A stretch of 64,000 bases of DNA. It comes from Leucobacter luti (GTDB taxonomy: Bacteria > Actinomycetota > Actinomycetes > Actinomycetales > Microbacteriaceae). Both the position numbers and the translations under genes were made by a program. Positions within the stretch are counted from its first letter, which is position 1, and each line of letters starts with the position of its first letter. Location of the stretch: NCBI RefSeq assembly GCF_019464495.1, contig NZ_CP080492.1:1984001-2048000 (forward strand), in the 5' to 3' direction. Under the pieces are notes generated by a model that was not told the origin of the DNA, made no database searches, and saw nothing but the letters and a program-made list of their open reading frames with translations. Shown piece by piece: positions 1-8,201 of the stretch.

Positions 1-23
1 GCGTTCGGTGCCAGACTGTGCCC

Positions 24-800
24 ATGACGTACACGGCTCTCATCACCGGTGCTTCTGCTGGCCTCGGACAGGAATTCGCGCGGCAACTCGCCGGGTTTGG
101 CGTACACCTGATCCTGGTGGCACGGGCGGAGGATCGCCTCACAACGCTCGCCAACGAACTCACAACGGATGCAGCAACTCCTGAGGTCCTCGCGTCCGAT
201 CTCACCACCGAAGCCGGGCTTGAGCGCGTGGCCACACGGCTTTCTGATCCGGATCGCCCCGTCGACATTCTGATCAACAACGCCGGCTTCGGCGTATACG
301 CGAGCTTCGAAACGAGCGACATCGCTGACGAGCGCCGACTCCAAGAACTGCTGTCATGGGCACCGCTGCGACTTTGCCACGCGGCGGTTCCTGGAATGCT
401 GGATCGTGGCCAGGGCTGGATCCTGAATGTCGCGAGCGTCGCCGCCTTCACGCCGACCGGCACGTACGGAGCAGCGAAGGCGGCGGTCGTGTCGCTCTCA
501 CGTTCACTGAATGCCCGGTATCGGCGACGCGGTGTGCGGGTCACGGCGCTGTGCCCCGGGCTGCTCGCAACGGAGTTTCACGAGCGCATGGGTGAGGATC
601 ATCTCCCCCAGCTGCCGGCGATTGCCTGGGCCGACACCCGCCGCGTGGCGCGAGAAGGTCTCCGCGCGCTGCATGCCGGCCGGTCGGTCCTGCTCTCAGA
701 CTGGCGCTATCGGCTCATGGGGCCGCTGACCCGAATCCTGCCCGATCGGCTCCTGGAGCGCGCATCCACAACGAACGCGCAAGCGGGTGTTTCCGCGTAG
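24..800 (+). CDS. SDR family NAD(P)-dependent oxidoreductase
   Basis: Short-chain dehydrogenase/reductase of 258 residues, probably cytosolic. The Rossmann cofactor motif TGASAGLG is at residues 8-15, NNAG at 85-88, and the catalytic Ser138, Tyr148 and Lys152 (YGAAK) are all present, so the enzyme should be active. The motif set is that of classical SDRs. The substrate cannot be read from sequence. The ATG at 24 places the glycine-rich loop at the usual distance from the N terminus; a GTG at 18 in the same frame is an alternative, and neither has a clear Shine-Dalgarno site. It stands alone on the plus strand, followed by a parS-like 16-mer. Confidence 0.9.
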   Translation: MTYTALITGASAGLGQEFARQLAGFGVHLILVARAEDRLTTLANELTTDAATPEVLASDLTTEAGLERVATRLSDPDRPVDILINNAGFGVYASFETSDIADERRLQELLSWAPLRLCHAAVPGMLDRGQGWILNVASVAAFTPTGTYGAAKAAVVSLSRSLNARYRRRGVRVTALCPGLLATEFHERMGEDHLPQLPAIAWADTRRVAREGLRALHAGRSVLLSDWRYRLMGPLTRILPDRLLERASTTNAQAGVSA

Positions 801-819
801 CCTGCGTGCGCTCTCAGAG

Positions 820-835
820 TGTTGCACGTGAAACA
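820..835. other. parS-like site (one mismatch)
   Basis: The 16-mer TGTTGCACGTGAAACA differs at one position from the bacterial parS consensus TGTTTCACGTGAAACA. It lies in the gap after the SDR gene, about 33 kb from parB. The known ParB site tolerates few changes, so binding here is plausible but weaker than at the perfect site. Confidence 0.45.
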
Positions 836-954
836 CACGGCCTACTGCTGCGCAGAGAACTCGCGCTCCGGAGAGTTGAAATCGGGCAGATTCGACGCTC
901 TGACGCCAAATCACTCTCTGAAGCAGCCCGAGCACGCCGCCGCAGACCCAGCGC

Positions 955-960
955 TACTCT
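955..960 (+). promoter_or_regulatory. -10 element for a leaderless agmatine deiminase mRNA
   Basis: TACTCT fits the actinobacterial -10 pattern TANNNT and is followed by exactly 6 nt and then the ATG at 967, placing the expected transcription start at the start codon. No Shine-Dalgarno sequence precedes the ATG. Confidence 0.5.
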
Positions 961-966
961 GGCGTC

Positions 967-2112
967 ATGACTCCCTCCCGCCGCAGCTTCACCACTCTGC
1001 TCGGCCTCGGCGCCGTGACGCTGGGGCTCACCGCTTGCGCGCCCACAACTCGCAAGCACGGAACTCCTGGCGCCGATCCGGAACCGGATGCTTCCAGTGA
1101 GCCTCAGGCCTGGGTGATGCCCGACGAGGCAGCTCCCCACACCGCGACCTGGATGTCTTTTGCAGTGCGAGACGATATCTGGTCTCCCGAACTCGCCCCG
1201 GCTGTGCGGGCGACCCTCGTCGAAATTGCCAACGCGATCGCGGAGTTCGAGCCGGTGCACGCGCTCGTACCTTTCGGCGAGCCGGTAGTGGGGGCCGGTA
1301 CGGGAGTCACGCTCCACGAGCACGAGTGCGACGATCTCTGGATGCGCGACACCGGGCCAGTTTTCGTGCATTCTGCCGGTGAGAATCCGATCGCCGCCGT
1401 CAATTTCAATTTCAACGGGTGGGGCGAGAAGCAGGAGCACGCCGCGGACGCAACAGTCGCATCCGGGGTCTGCGCGTTCGCAGGCGTCGAGGAGCTGAAA
1501 ACTGAGCTCGTGCTCGAGGGCGGTGCGCTCGAAGTCGATGGCGAGGGCACTGCAATCATTACGGAGAGCTGCGTCCTCAACGACAACCGGAACCCCGGTT
1601 GGACAAAGCCGGACGTTGAGTCAGAACTTGCGCAGCTACTCGGTATTGAGAAGGTGATCTGGCTGCCCGGGATTGCTGGTGCAGACATTACCGATGGGCA
1701 CACTGACTTCTATGCGAGGTTTACGTCGCCGGGGGTGGTGGTCGCTGCCAGAGATGACTACCGCGGGAGCTTCGACTACGACGTCACGCGGGAACACCTC
1801 ACGATCCTGCGCGCCGCGACAGATGCGCGCGGGCGGCAGCTCGAGGTGCACGTGTTGCCAGCGCCGAAGAAGCTCCGGAAGGAGTTTTTGCACGATGACT
1901 TCGCGGCGGGATACATCAACTTTTACGTGTGCAACGGGGGCGTCATCGCCCCAGAATTCGGGGATCCGAAAGCCGACGCACACGCCAAACAGACGCTGAC
2001 GAAACTGTTCCCTGGCCACACCATCGTGCAGCTCAACATTGATCCGATCGCCTCCGGTGGCGGCGGGATCCACTGCGCCACGCAGCAGCAGCCGCACTTC
2101 GCCACCAGCTGA
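967..2112 (+). CDS. Agmatine deiminase / peptidylarginine deiminase family protein, exported
   Basis: 381-residue member of the guanidino-group-modifying family that converts agmatine to N-carbamoylputrescine and ammonia. Family active-site elements are visible: MRDTGP around residue 126, DGHTD at 243-247 with the catalytic His, and GGGGIHC near the C terminus with Cys about 370 as nucleophile. The N terminus carries twin arginines (residues 5-6), a hydrophobic stretch and a lipobox ending LTAC with Cys24, so it is predicted to be Tat-exported and lipid-anchored. That is unusual, since family members of known function are mostly cytosolic. The exact substrate (agmatine or another guanidine compound) is not established. 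Start chosen at the ATG directly downstream of a -10 element. Confidence 0.85.
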   Translation: MTPSRRSFTTLLGLGAVTLGLTACAPTTRKHGTPGADPEPDASSEPQAWVMPDEAAPHTATWMSFAVRDDIWSPELAPAVRATLVEIANAIAEFEPVHALVPFGEPVVGAGTGVTLHEHECDDLWMRDTGPVFVHSAGENPIAAVNFNFNGWGEKQEHAADATVASGVCAFAGVEELKTELVLEGGALEVDGEGTAIITESCVLNDNRNPGWTKPDVESELAQLLGIEKVIWLPGIAGADITDGHTDFYARFTSPGVVVAARDDYRGSFDYDVTREHLTILRAATDARGRQLEVHVLPAPKKLRKEFLHDDFAAGYINFYVCNGGVIAPEFGDPKADAHAKQTLTKLFPGHTIVQLNIDPIASGGGGIHCATQQQPHFATS

Positions 2113-2292
2113 GGGCTCGCGCTCCGGTGCTCGCGCAATGGTGCACCGGCCCTGGTGCCCCCACTCTGACGCCCCCACTCGTCCTTGCAGCGGGAATTTA
2201 TCCTCGGCTTCGTCTTCATGTGGCCGAGATCGCGGCGCTCAAGATAAATTCACTCGTCAAGGATGAGGCGGGCGCACCGGCACTCGGAGGCA

Positions 2293-2327
2293 CAAAAAAG
2301 AACAGGCCCCCAAAGGGAGCCTGTTCT
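2293..2327 (-). terminator. Rho-independent terminator of tRNA-Leu
   Basis: A 9-bp perfect stem (AGAACAGGC at 2299-2307 with its complement at 2319-2327) is followed on the minus strand by a T run at 2293-2299. It lies directly after the 3' end of tRNA-Leu. Confidence 0.85.
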
Positions 2328-2338
2328 CGTTAATCTCG

Positions 2339-2421
2339 TGCGCGAGGGGGGACTTGAACCCCCACGCCCTTGCGGGCACTGGCACCTGAAGCCAGCGCGT
2401 CTGCCATTCCGCCACTCGCGC
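2339..2421 (-). tRNA. tRNA-Leu (CAG)
   Basis: Class II tRNA of 83 nt. The acceptor stem GCGCGAG pairs with CUCGCGC, with A73 at position 2339. The anticodon stem CUGGC/GCCAG encloses the loop UUCAGGU, giving anticodon CAG. A long variable arm is present and the T loop has GGUUCAAGUCC. CCA is not encoded. It reads codon CUG. Confidence 0.95.
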
Positions 2422-2500
2422 GAGTTTGTTTCCCAGCGCGTTTCCGCCCCAGACAACTCCCCTAGCTTAGCAGGCCCATGCCCCTCTCACCAAAGCGGGC

Positions 2501-2506
2501 TAAACT
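2501..2506 (+). promoter_or_regulatory. Candidate -10 element for the fhaA operon
   Basis: TAAACT lies 54 nt upstream of the fhaA GTG, in the only gap before a seven-gene operon. No convincing -35 element is seen. Confidence 0.35.
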
Positions 2507-2560
2507 GAACAGGACCGACGCCGCCGATGGCGGTGTGTACTGAAAGGGCGTCACCAACAC

Positions 2561-3445
2561 GTGGGCATTCTCGACAGCGTAGAGCGCGGGCTCGAACGCG
2601 CCGTAAATGGCGCCTTCGCTCGCACCTTCCGCTCCGGCGTGCAGCCGGTGGAGATCGCTTCGGCGCTCAAGCGGGAGCTGGATATTGGCGCGGTCATTGT
2701 GGATCGCGACCGTGTGCTGGCACCGAACCGGTTTACGGTGCGGGTCTCTCTCAAGGACGCTGAGCGGTTGCAGAACCTGGGCGCCGCCCTCGAGCAGGAG
2801 CTCCGGGGTGTCGTACTGAAGCACGCTAAACGGCAGAGCTACCAGCTGCTCGGCGAGCCTGATGTTGAGGTGCGCGCCGACGAATCGCTCACGACCGGCG
2901 TGTTGGAGATCGATGCCGCGCGTGTCGAGGGCTCCGTGAGCTGGACCGCGGCCGTCGACGTCGACGGGACGCGGCACGAACTCCCCCGTGGCACGACCAC
3001 GGTCGGTCGCGGAAGCGACTGCGGGATCCGGATCACCGACAACGCAGCCTCTCGGAAACACCTGGAGCTGATCTGGGACGGTTCCGCAGGGATTGCCAGG
3101 GATCTGGGCTCCACGAACGGCTCGAAGATCAACGGGCAGCGGTTCCGGGAGGCAGCGCTGGCCCCGGGAATCACGATTACGATCGGCCAAACGTCGCTGA
3201 CGTTCCAGCTGGTGCCAGCGCGCGAGCGCACCGCCCAGCCGAGCCGCCCAGCGGCTGCTCCACAGCACCGCTCCCCGGCGGAACGCTCTGCGAGTGTTCC
3301 GCCCGCAGCGGATCCGGGGAATTTCCCCGCCGCTCGCGGACCACGATCTGCCGCGCCGCAATCGCGGTCTGCGCGTCCCAATGCCGCTGACCCTCAGGGT
3401 GGCGACACGCCCGGCATTGATCAGGACTTCTGGAGAGGCCTATGA
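2561..3445 (+). CDS. fhaA: FhaA-type protein: DUF3662 domain plus FHA domain
   Basis: 294-residue cytosolic protein. The first about 120 residues (GILDSVERGLERAVNGAF) are the FhaA-specific DUF3662 domain, followed by an FHA phosphothreonine-binding domain at about 140-215 with GRGSDC, SRKH and STNGS signatures, then a Pro/Ala/Arg-rich tail. In mycobacteria FhaA reads PknB phosphorylation and links it to peptidoglycan precursor export. The linker between the domains is short compared with the mycobacterial homologue. First gene of the fhaA-pknB operon; the GTG start is preceded by AAAGGG and its end overlaps fhaB by 4 nt. Confidence 0.93.
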   Translation: MGILDSVERGLERAVNGAFARTFRSGVQPVEIASALKRELDIGAVIVDRDRVLAPNRFTVRVSLKDAERLQNLGAALEQELRGVVLKHAKRQSYQLLGEPDVEVRADESLTTGVLEIDAARVEGSVSWTAAVDVDGTRHELPRGTTTVGRGSDCGIRITDNAASRKHLELIWDGSAGIARDLGSTNGSKINGQRFREAALAPGITITIGQTSLTFQLVPARERTAQPSRPAAAPQHRSPAERSASVPPAADPGNFPAARGPRSAAPQSRSARPNAADPQGGDTPGIDQDFWRGL

Positions 3446-4047
3446 GTGAACTCACCCTCCTGATCCTCCGGATCGGGTTCCTGCTACTGCTGTGGCTCTT
3501 TATTTTCGCGATTGTCTACGCGCTGCGCAGCGATCTGTTTGGCGCTCCAGTGCGTCGCATGCGCGGTGATGCCAATGGCGGCGGATCCGGCTCCCCCGTG
3601 GTCGTCTCGGCGCAGTCGCCGGCACCAGCACCCGCGGCCCAGCAGGTGGCGCAGGCCACCGCGCCGATCGTCTCCTCTGCCCCACCCATCACACCATCAG
3701 CCGGGGCACTCCCCACGGCCGCCGCGGGCGGCTCCGCGGGAGCCGCAGCAACAGGCTTCCCGCGCACCCTCGCGATCACCTCCGGCGTTGCTACAGGCAC
3801 CACGATCGCGCTCGACGAAGACTTCGTCACGATCGGTCGCAGCGGAGATTCCACGCTCGTCATCGTCGACGAGTACACCTCGACCTATCACGCACGCCTG
3901 GCTCGGAGCGGTGACCACTGGGTGCTCACTGATCTTGACTCCACCAATGGCACCCGCCTCAACGGTGATCGCGTCACAAAGCCCGTCACAGTCCCCATGT
4001 ACACGCCGGTCACGATTGGCACGACCACCTTCGAGTTGAGGCCCTGA
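3442..4047 (+). CDS. fhaB: FhaB/FipA-type membrane FHA protein
   Basis: 201 residues: an N-terminal transmembrane helix (about residues 5-28), a Pro/Ala-rich linker and a C-terminal FHA domain with GRSGDST near 131-137, STYHARL and STNGT. In mycobacteria the equivalent (FipA) is a substrate of the Ser/Thr kinases and participates in the divisome. ATG overlaps the fhaA stop by 4 nt, implying translational coupling; pstP begins 2 nt later. Confidence 0.93.
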   Translation: MSELTLLILRIGFLLLLWLFIFAIVYALRSDLFGAPVRRMRGDANGGGSGSPVVVSAQSPAPAPAAQQVAQATAPIVSSAPPITPSAGALPTAAAGGSAGAAATGFPRTLAITSGVATGTTIALDEDFVTIGRSGDSTLVIVDEYTSTYHARLARSGDHWVLTDLDSTNGTRLNGDRVTKPVTVPMYTPVTIGTTTFELRP

Positions 4048-4049
4048 GC

Positions 4050-5318
4050 GTGACCGTCGCCTACGAGAGCGCCATCGGTTCCCATGTGGGGATGGTGCGA
4101 TCGAACAACCAGGACTCCGGCTTTGCCGGGGATCATCTGTATCTCGTCGCGGACGGCATGGGCGGTCACGCCGGCGGCGACGTTGCCTCGGCGATCGCGG
4201 CGAAAGAGATGGCGGAGTTCGACGTCGCCCCGCTCGGCAGCCCCGAAGCGACCACCAATACGCTGCGCACCGCGGTGCTCGAGACGAACGCCAAGCTCCG
4301 CGCCACCGTGCTGGATCGTCCTGAGCTCGCCGGTATGGGCACCACGTTCACCGGTTTCATCACGGTCGGAGATCAGCTGGCGCTCGCGCACATCGGCGAT
4401 TCACGGCTCTACCTCCTGCGCGACGGCCAACTGCAGCAGATCACGAAGGATCACACCTTCGTGCAGCGGCTCGTGGACAGCGGCAAGATCACTGAAGAGG
4501 AAGCAAAGACGCATCCTCGCCGCTCCGTCCTCATGCGCGTGCTCGGCGACGTCGATTCCTCCCCGCAGGTCGACACGCAGGTGCTCGATACCCGGCCGGG
4601 CGATGTCTGGCTGCTGTGCTCCGACGGGCTGTGCGGCTATGTCGAAGACGTCGACATCGAGAAGATCCTCAAGCGGCGCTCCTCACTGCAGAGCGCGATT
4701 GACGGCCTGATCGACAAGAGCCTTTCACACGGTGCGCCTGACAACGTCACGGCGGTGCTTGTTGAAACCGTGGCAGCTCCCGACCGCAACCCCAACGATA
4801 CGCTCGAGCTCCCGGCTCCGAATCGCCGCTTCGCTGGATCCGCCGCGACCGCACCCGCCCCGCGCGACGGCGCGGTATCGACGGCGCGCAACCGGATCCT
4901 GAGCCGCCGCCCCGTCCGTCGCCCACCGCTCGTCGCGGAGAGCCACTTCGAGCCCCGCGTCGACGAATACCTCGCCGAGCTGATCGCCGAAACGCGCCGC
5001 CGCAATCGCCGCCGCCGGCTCCTCTGGGCATTCGGCGTCGTTGCCGTGCTCGTCGCGATTGGTGGAGCAGTGCTGTTCGGATACCAGTGGACCCAGACGC
5101 GCTACTTCGTCGGCACCGACGGCACAACCGTGATCATCTATCGCGGCGTGCAGCAAGATATCGGCTCGTTCTCGCTCTACTCAGTCGCAGAAGACACTGA
5201 GATTCCCGTCGCCAAACTCGACGGCCTCGAACAGCGCCAGGTCGAACGCACACTCGCGGCCGGCTCGATCGAAGAGGCACGCGAGATCGTGCTGCGCTTG
5301 GGGGTGCAGAATGAGTAA
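4050..5318 (+). CDS. pstP: PP2C-type Ser/Thr phosphatase PstP
   Basis: 422-residue membrane phosphatase that would reverse PknA/PknB phosphorylation. The PP2C catalytic domain fills about the first 240 residues and has the metal-binding motifs NNQDSG, DGMGGHAGG, GMGTTF, GDSRLY, SDGL and DNVTAV, all intact. An Arg-rich juxtamembrane region leads to one transmembrane helix near residues 325-347 and a short external tail. GTG start two bases after fhaB; the C terminus overlaps rodA by 8 nt. Confidence 0.95.
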   Translation: MTVAYESAIGSHVGMVRSNNQDSGFAGDHLYLVADGMGGHAGGDVASAIAAKEMAEFDVAPLGSPEATTNTLRTAVLETNAKLRATVLDRPELAGMGTTFTGFITVGDQLALAHIGDSRLYLLRDGQLQQITKDHTFVQRLVDSGKITEEEAKTHPRRSVLMRVLGDVDSSPQVDTQVLDTRPGDVWLLCSDGLCGYVEDVDIEKILKRRSSLQSAIDGLIDKSLSHGAPDNVTAVLVETVAAPDRNPNDTLELPAPNRRFAGSAATAPAPRDGAVSTARNRILSRRPVRRPPLVAESHFEPRVDEYLAELIAETRRRNRRRRLLWAFGVVAVLVAIGGAVLFGYQWTQTRYFVGTDGTTVIIYRGVQQDIGSFSLYSVAEDTEIPVAKLDGLEQRQVERTLAAGSIEEAREIVLRLGVQNE

Positions 5319-6723
5319 CGCCAGCAACGGAACCAGCGAGCCGCGCACCTTCGAGAAGACGCGCACCAGCGAGACAGTGCTGCAGCGGATCACCGCGCTG
5401 CGCGCTCCACGCCTCCTCCTCGGCCTCGAGCTCGCGCTGCTGCTGCTGGCAATCGCCGTCGGCGTTGCAGCCGTAGTGATCATCGACCTCACCATCCAGG
5501 GCAAGGTCACCACCACCCTGCTCCCGACGGGCGCGCTGTTCATCGCGGCGCTGCTTGCGCTGCACTTCACGATCCGCAGGATCGCCCCTGACGCAGACCC
5601 GCTGATCATGCCCATTGCCGCGTTCCTGAACGTGATCGGTGTGGCGATGATCTACCGGCTCGACCTCGCGAAAGGGCTGAGCGGTTGGGGCGCCGATTCC
5701 GTGCGCCAGCTCGTGTGGTCGGCAGTCGCCGTGGTGGCCGCGATCGTCGTGCTCGCCCTGATCCGGAACCATATTGTGCTGTTCCGGTACACCTATCTCA
5801 CAGGCCTCGCCGCAGTGCTGTTGCTCCTGCTCCCGATGCTGCCAGGAATTGGCGCCACCATCAATGGTGCGCGGGTGTGGATCCGTATCGGCGAGAGCTT
5901 CTCGTTCCAGCCCGGCGAGATTGCCAAGATCCTGCTCGCCATATTCTTCGCCGGATATCTCGTGCGCAACCGCGACTCACTCGCGATGGTTGGGAAGAAG
6001 CTCCTCGGGATCCGGTTCCCCCGCGGTCGCGATCTCGGCCCGCTGCTTGTATTCTGGCTGGCCGCGATGAGCGTGCTCGTGTTCCAGCGGGATCTCGGCA
6101 CGTCACTGCTCTACTTTGGGCTGTTCCTCTCGATGCTGTACATCGCGACCGGCAGAATCGGCTGGATCATCCTCGGCGTTGGGCTGTTCCTCGTTGGCGG
6201 GCTTGCCGCGAGCCAGACCCTCGAATACGTCAACCGACGCTTCGTGAACTGGCTGGATCCCTTCGCCGATCCGTTCAATGCCAGCCACCAGATGGTGCAG
6301 GGCCTCTTTGGCATGGCCAACGGTGGAATGACGGGCACCGGCCTCGGCCAGGGCTATCCCGAAGACACTCCGCTCGCGCAAAGCGATTACATCATCCCGA
6401 GCCTCGGCGAGGAGCTGGGCCTCATCGGCCTGTTCGTGATCCTCGCCGCCTACTTGCTGCTCGTGGGCCGCGGACTCCGCATCGGATTCGCCGGCCAGGA
6501 TGACTTCGGCAAGCTGCTCGCTTCCGGCCTCGCCTTCACAATCGCGCTGCAGGTATTCATCGTCGTCGGCGGTGTCACCAGGCTGATCCCGCTTACGGGT
6601 CTCACTGCACCGTTCCTTGCAGCAGGTGGTTCCTCGCTTGTCTCGAACTGGATCATCATCGCGCTTTTGATACTGCTGTCGAACTCTGTCCGAAACCGAC
6701 CGAAGCTGGTGATCCGCGCATGA
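5311..6723 (+). CDS. rodA: FtsW/RodA/SpoVE family peptidoglycan glycosyltransferase
   Basis: 470-residue polytopic SEDS protein that polymerises lipid II. About ten hydrophobic segments are visible. The RDLGTS segment near residue 260 contains the Arg-Asp pair essential in SEDS polymerases, and the family loop with SDYIIPSLGEELG is near residue 360. Its place directly before a class B PBP and inside the pstP-pknB operon fits the elongation-type RodA partner rather than FtsW. Overlaps pbpA by 4 nt. Confidence 0.93.
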   Translation: MSNASNGTSEPRTFEKTRTSETVLQRITALRAPRLLLGLELALLLLAIAVGVAAVVIIDLTIQGKVTTTLLPTGALFIAALLALHFTIRRIAPDADPLIMPIAAFLNVIGVAMIYRLDLAKGLSGWGADSVRQLVWSAVAVVAAIVVLALIRNHIVLFRYTYLTGLAAVLLLLLPMLPGIGATINGARVWIRIGESFSFQPGEIAKILLAIFFAGYLVRNRDSLAMVGKKLLGIRFPRGRDLGPLLVFWLAAMSVLVFQRDLGTSLLYFGLFLSMLYIATGRIGWIILGVGLFLVGGLAASQTLEYVNRRFVNWLDPFADPFNASHQMVQGLFGMANGGMTGTGLGQGYPEDTPLAQSDYIIPSLGEELGLIGLFVILAAYLLLVGRGLRIGFAGQDDFGKLLASGLAFTIALQVFIVVGGVTRLIPLTGLTAPFLAAGGSSLVSNWIIIALLILLSNSVRNRPKLVIRA

Positions 6724-8201
6724 ATAAGCAGCTGAAGTTCACCACCCGCGTCGTGTTCACGATGTTTATCGCCCTCTTCTTCTCGGTCACCATGATTCAA
6801 TTCGTGAACGCCGACGAGCTGCGCGCGAACGAGCTCAACTCCCGCACCGTCAAGAACAGCTACAAGGTGGAGCGCGGCTCGATTCTCGTAGATGGCGACC
6901 CCATCGCGTACTCGACTCCAACCGACGACTCGTTTAGTTTCGTGCGGCAGTACGATCCCGGTTCGATCTACGCGCCGATCACCGGCTACTTTTCGCACTC
7001 ACAGGGCGTCACCGGCCTAGAATCGGCGATGAATCTCGAGCTCTCCGGCAGTGGCAACGCGCAGTTCTTCACTCGGATCATGAACACCCTGAACGGGGTC
7101 GCCCCCCAGGGTAGCTCCGTGCAGACCACGATCAATCCGAAGGCGCAGGAAGCCGCCGTCGCAGCGATGGCCGAAGAGGGCTTCACGGGTGCCGTCGTCG
7201 CCATCGAGCCCAAGACGGGGCGGATCCTCGCACTGGCTTCCTCTCCGACCTTTGATCCGAACCTGCTGTCCTCGAATAACAACGCGGATATCATCGCGAA
7301 CTACGCGCAGCTCGATAAGGATCCTGAGCAGCCGCTGCAGAATCGCGCGATCGCTGGCGATCTGTACCACCCCGGTTCGGTCTACAAGCTCCTCGTTGCT
7401 GCCGCAGCCATCGAGGACGGCGAGGCCACGCCCACGACCGAGTTCGCGAACCCGGCGCAGCTGACACTTCCGCAGTCGACGAGCGTGATGCAGAATGCGT
7501 CGCGCACCACCTGTGGCACTGGCGCCAAGGCCACACTTGAGCAGGCCATTGTGATGTCGTGCAACATCCCGATCGCTGAGCTCGCGATGAAGATGGACCG
7601 CGGCGCCGTCCCTGAGATGGCGCGAGCATTCGGCTTCGAGCAGGAGCTCACCGTGCCGCTCGCGGTGACCCCCAGTGTGTCACCGCTGCCGGAAGATCAG
7701 GCGCAAACCGCGCTCTCCTCCATCGGTCAGCTGGACGTGCGCGTCACCCCGCTCCAGATCGCGATGGTTTCGGCCGGAATTGCGAACGGCGGCACGGTGA
7801 TGAAGCCAACCGTCGTGGATCAGGTCATTACGCCGGATCTGCGCGTTGAGACTCAGGTCTCTCCTGTTGAGCTCAGCAAGCCGATCTCCAAGAAGACTGC
7901 CGACGCGGTCACTGGGATGATGGAGAAGGGCGTTACGGAGGGACTCGCCGCGAAATCTGCCATCGAGGGTGTGCGTGTCGCGGGAAAGACGGGGACCGCC
8001 GAGAACGGAACTGACGCTGCGGGGAATGACCTTCCCTTTACGCTGTGGTACACAGGGTTCGCTCCGGTGGACGACCCAAAAATTGCCGTCGCCGTTGTGG
8101 TCGAAGATGGTGGCGGAGAGGCATACGGTTATCTGGGGGGTTCGTATGATCTCCCGACGGCCGTCGGAAAACGAGTTATGGAAGCGGTGTTGAGCGAATG
8201 A
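6720..8201 (+). CDS. pbpA: Class B penicillin-binding protein PbpA
   Basis: 493-residue transpeptidase that cross-links peptidoglycan with RodA. An N-terminal membrane anchor (about residues 10-30) is followed by a short dimerisation region and the transpeptidase domain with SVYK (SxxK nucleophile, about 220), SCN (SxN, about 281) and KTGTAEN (KTG, about 422). All three active-site motifs are intact. ATG overlaps rodA by 4 nt and its end overlaps pknA by 4 nt. Confidence 0.95.
   Translation: MNKQLKFTTRVVFTMFIALFFSVTMIQFVNADELRANELNSRTVKNSYKVERGSILVDGDPIAYSTPTDDSFSFVRQYDPGSIYAPITGYFSHSQGVTGLESAMNLELSGSGNAQFFTRIMNTLNGVAPQGSSVQTTINPKAQEAAVAAMAEEGFTGAVVAIEPKTGRILALASSPTFDPNLLSSNNNADIIANYAQLDKDPEQPLQNRAIAGDLYHPGSVYKLLVAAAAIEDGEATPTTEFANPAQLTLPQSTSVMQNASRTTCGTGAKATLEQAIVMSCNIPIAELAMKMDRGAVPEMARAFGFEQELTVPLAVTPSVSPLPEDQAQTALSSIGQLDVRVTPLQIAMVSAGIANGGTVMKPTVVDQVITPDLRVETQVSPVELSKPISKKTADAVTGMMEKGVTEGLAAKSAIEGVRVAGKTGTAENGTDAAGNDLPFTLWYTGFAPVDDPKIAVAVVVEDGGGEAYGYLGGSYDLPTAVGKRVMEAVLSE

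Noticed and set aside
2193..2251. Inverted repeat GAATTTATC/GATAAATTC as an operator
   Set aside because: It lies between convergent ends of the deiminase and tRNA-Leu with a 40-nt spacer and no adjacent promoter; no function can be supported.
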